The translations under genes were made by a program, and so were the position numbers. Below, in pieces: positions 5,019 through 5,036 of a stretch of DNA of 5,036 bases (within the stretch, counting starts at the first letter, position 1; every line of letters begins with the position of its first letter). This DNA comes from Lentisphaeria bacterium (GTDB lineage: Bacteria; Verrucomicrobiota; Lentisphaeria; Oligosphaerales; PUNB01): assembly GCA_007133055.1 (NCBI GenBank), contig SLNM01000188.1, positions 1 to 5,036 of the forward strand. The letters run 5' to 3'. Below the pieces are notes generated by a model, which had not been told where the DNA came from, did not search any database, and saw only the letters and a list, made by a program, of their open reading frames with translations.

Positions 5019-5036
5019 GGATGCGGTGAAATTGGC

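Overview
The window carries five genes, all on the minus strand, with tight spacing inside two pairs and two repeat-rich gaps between groups. From right to left (the direction of transcription) they are a DRE-TIM metallolyase/aldolase (4835-3819), a rhomboid intramembrane protease (3764-2844), a class 1B dihydroorotate dehydrogenase catalytic subunit PyrD (2394-1468), a bifunctional-nuclease-domain protein with a UVR tail (1427-840), and a chorismate mutase of the yeast/plant AroQ type (725 to beyond base 1, lacking only its last residues). No rRNA, tRNA, CRISPR array or transposase gene was found.

The host is a bacterium: good Shine-Dalgarno sites, short intergenic gaps, moderately GC-rich DNA. 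The set of families (rhomboid with a C-terminal DUF6576-like tail, DUF151+UVR protein, eukaryote-type chorismate mutase, abundant REP-like palindromes) reminds me of the PVC group (Lentisphaerota, Kiritimatiellota or relatives). That is an impression from memory, not a demonstrated assignment.

Layout: 1-725 partial chorismate mutase; 726-839 gap holding two inverted copies of a ~25-base palindrome (REPIN-like); 840-1427 nuclease; 40-base gap with an AGGAGG ribosome site; 1468-2394 pyrD; 2395-2843 a 449-base gap without a convincing gene, filled with short direct repeats, a 12-base tandem repeat and a run of hairpins; 2844-3764 rhomboid; 54-base gap; 3819-4835 aldolase; 4836-5036 a leader with nested inverted repeats, a T8 run and a possible promoter.

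The genes do not form one obvious pathway. Two supply biosynthesis (pyrimidine: PyrD; Phe/Tyr: chorismate mutase), one is a membrane protease, one a probable nuclease, one an aldolase of unknown substrate. pyrD and the nuclease gene look co-transcribed, as do the aldolase and rhomboid genes. I did not find a multi-gene novel system; the points most worth attention are the eukaryote-type chorismate mutase and the structured non-coding regions.
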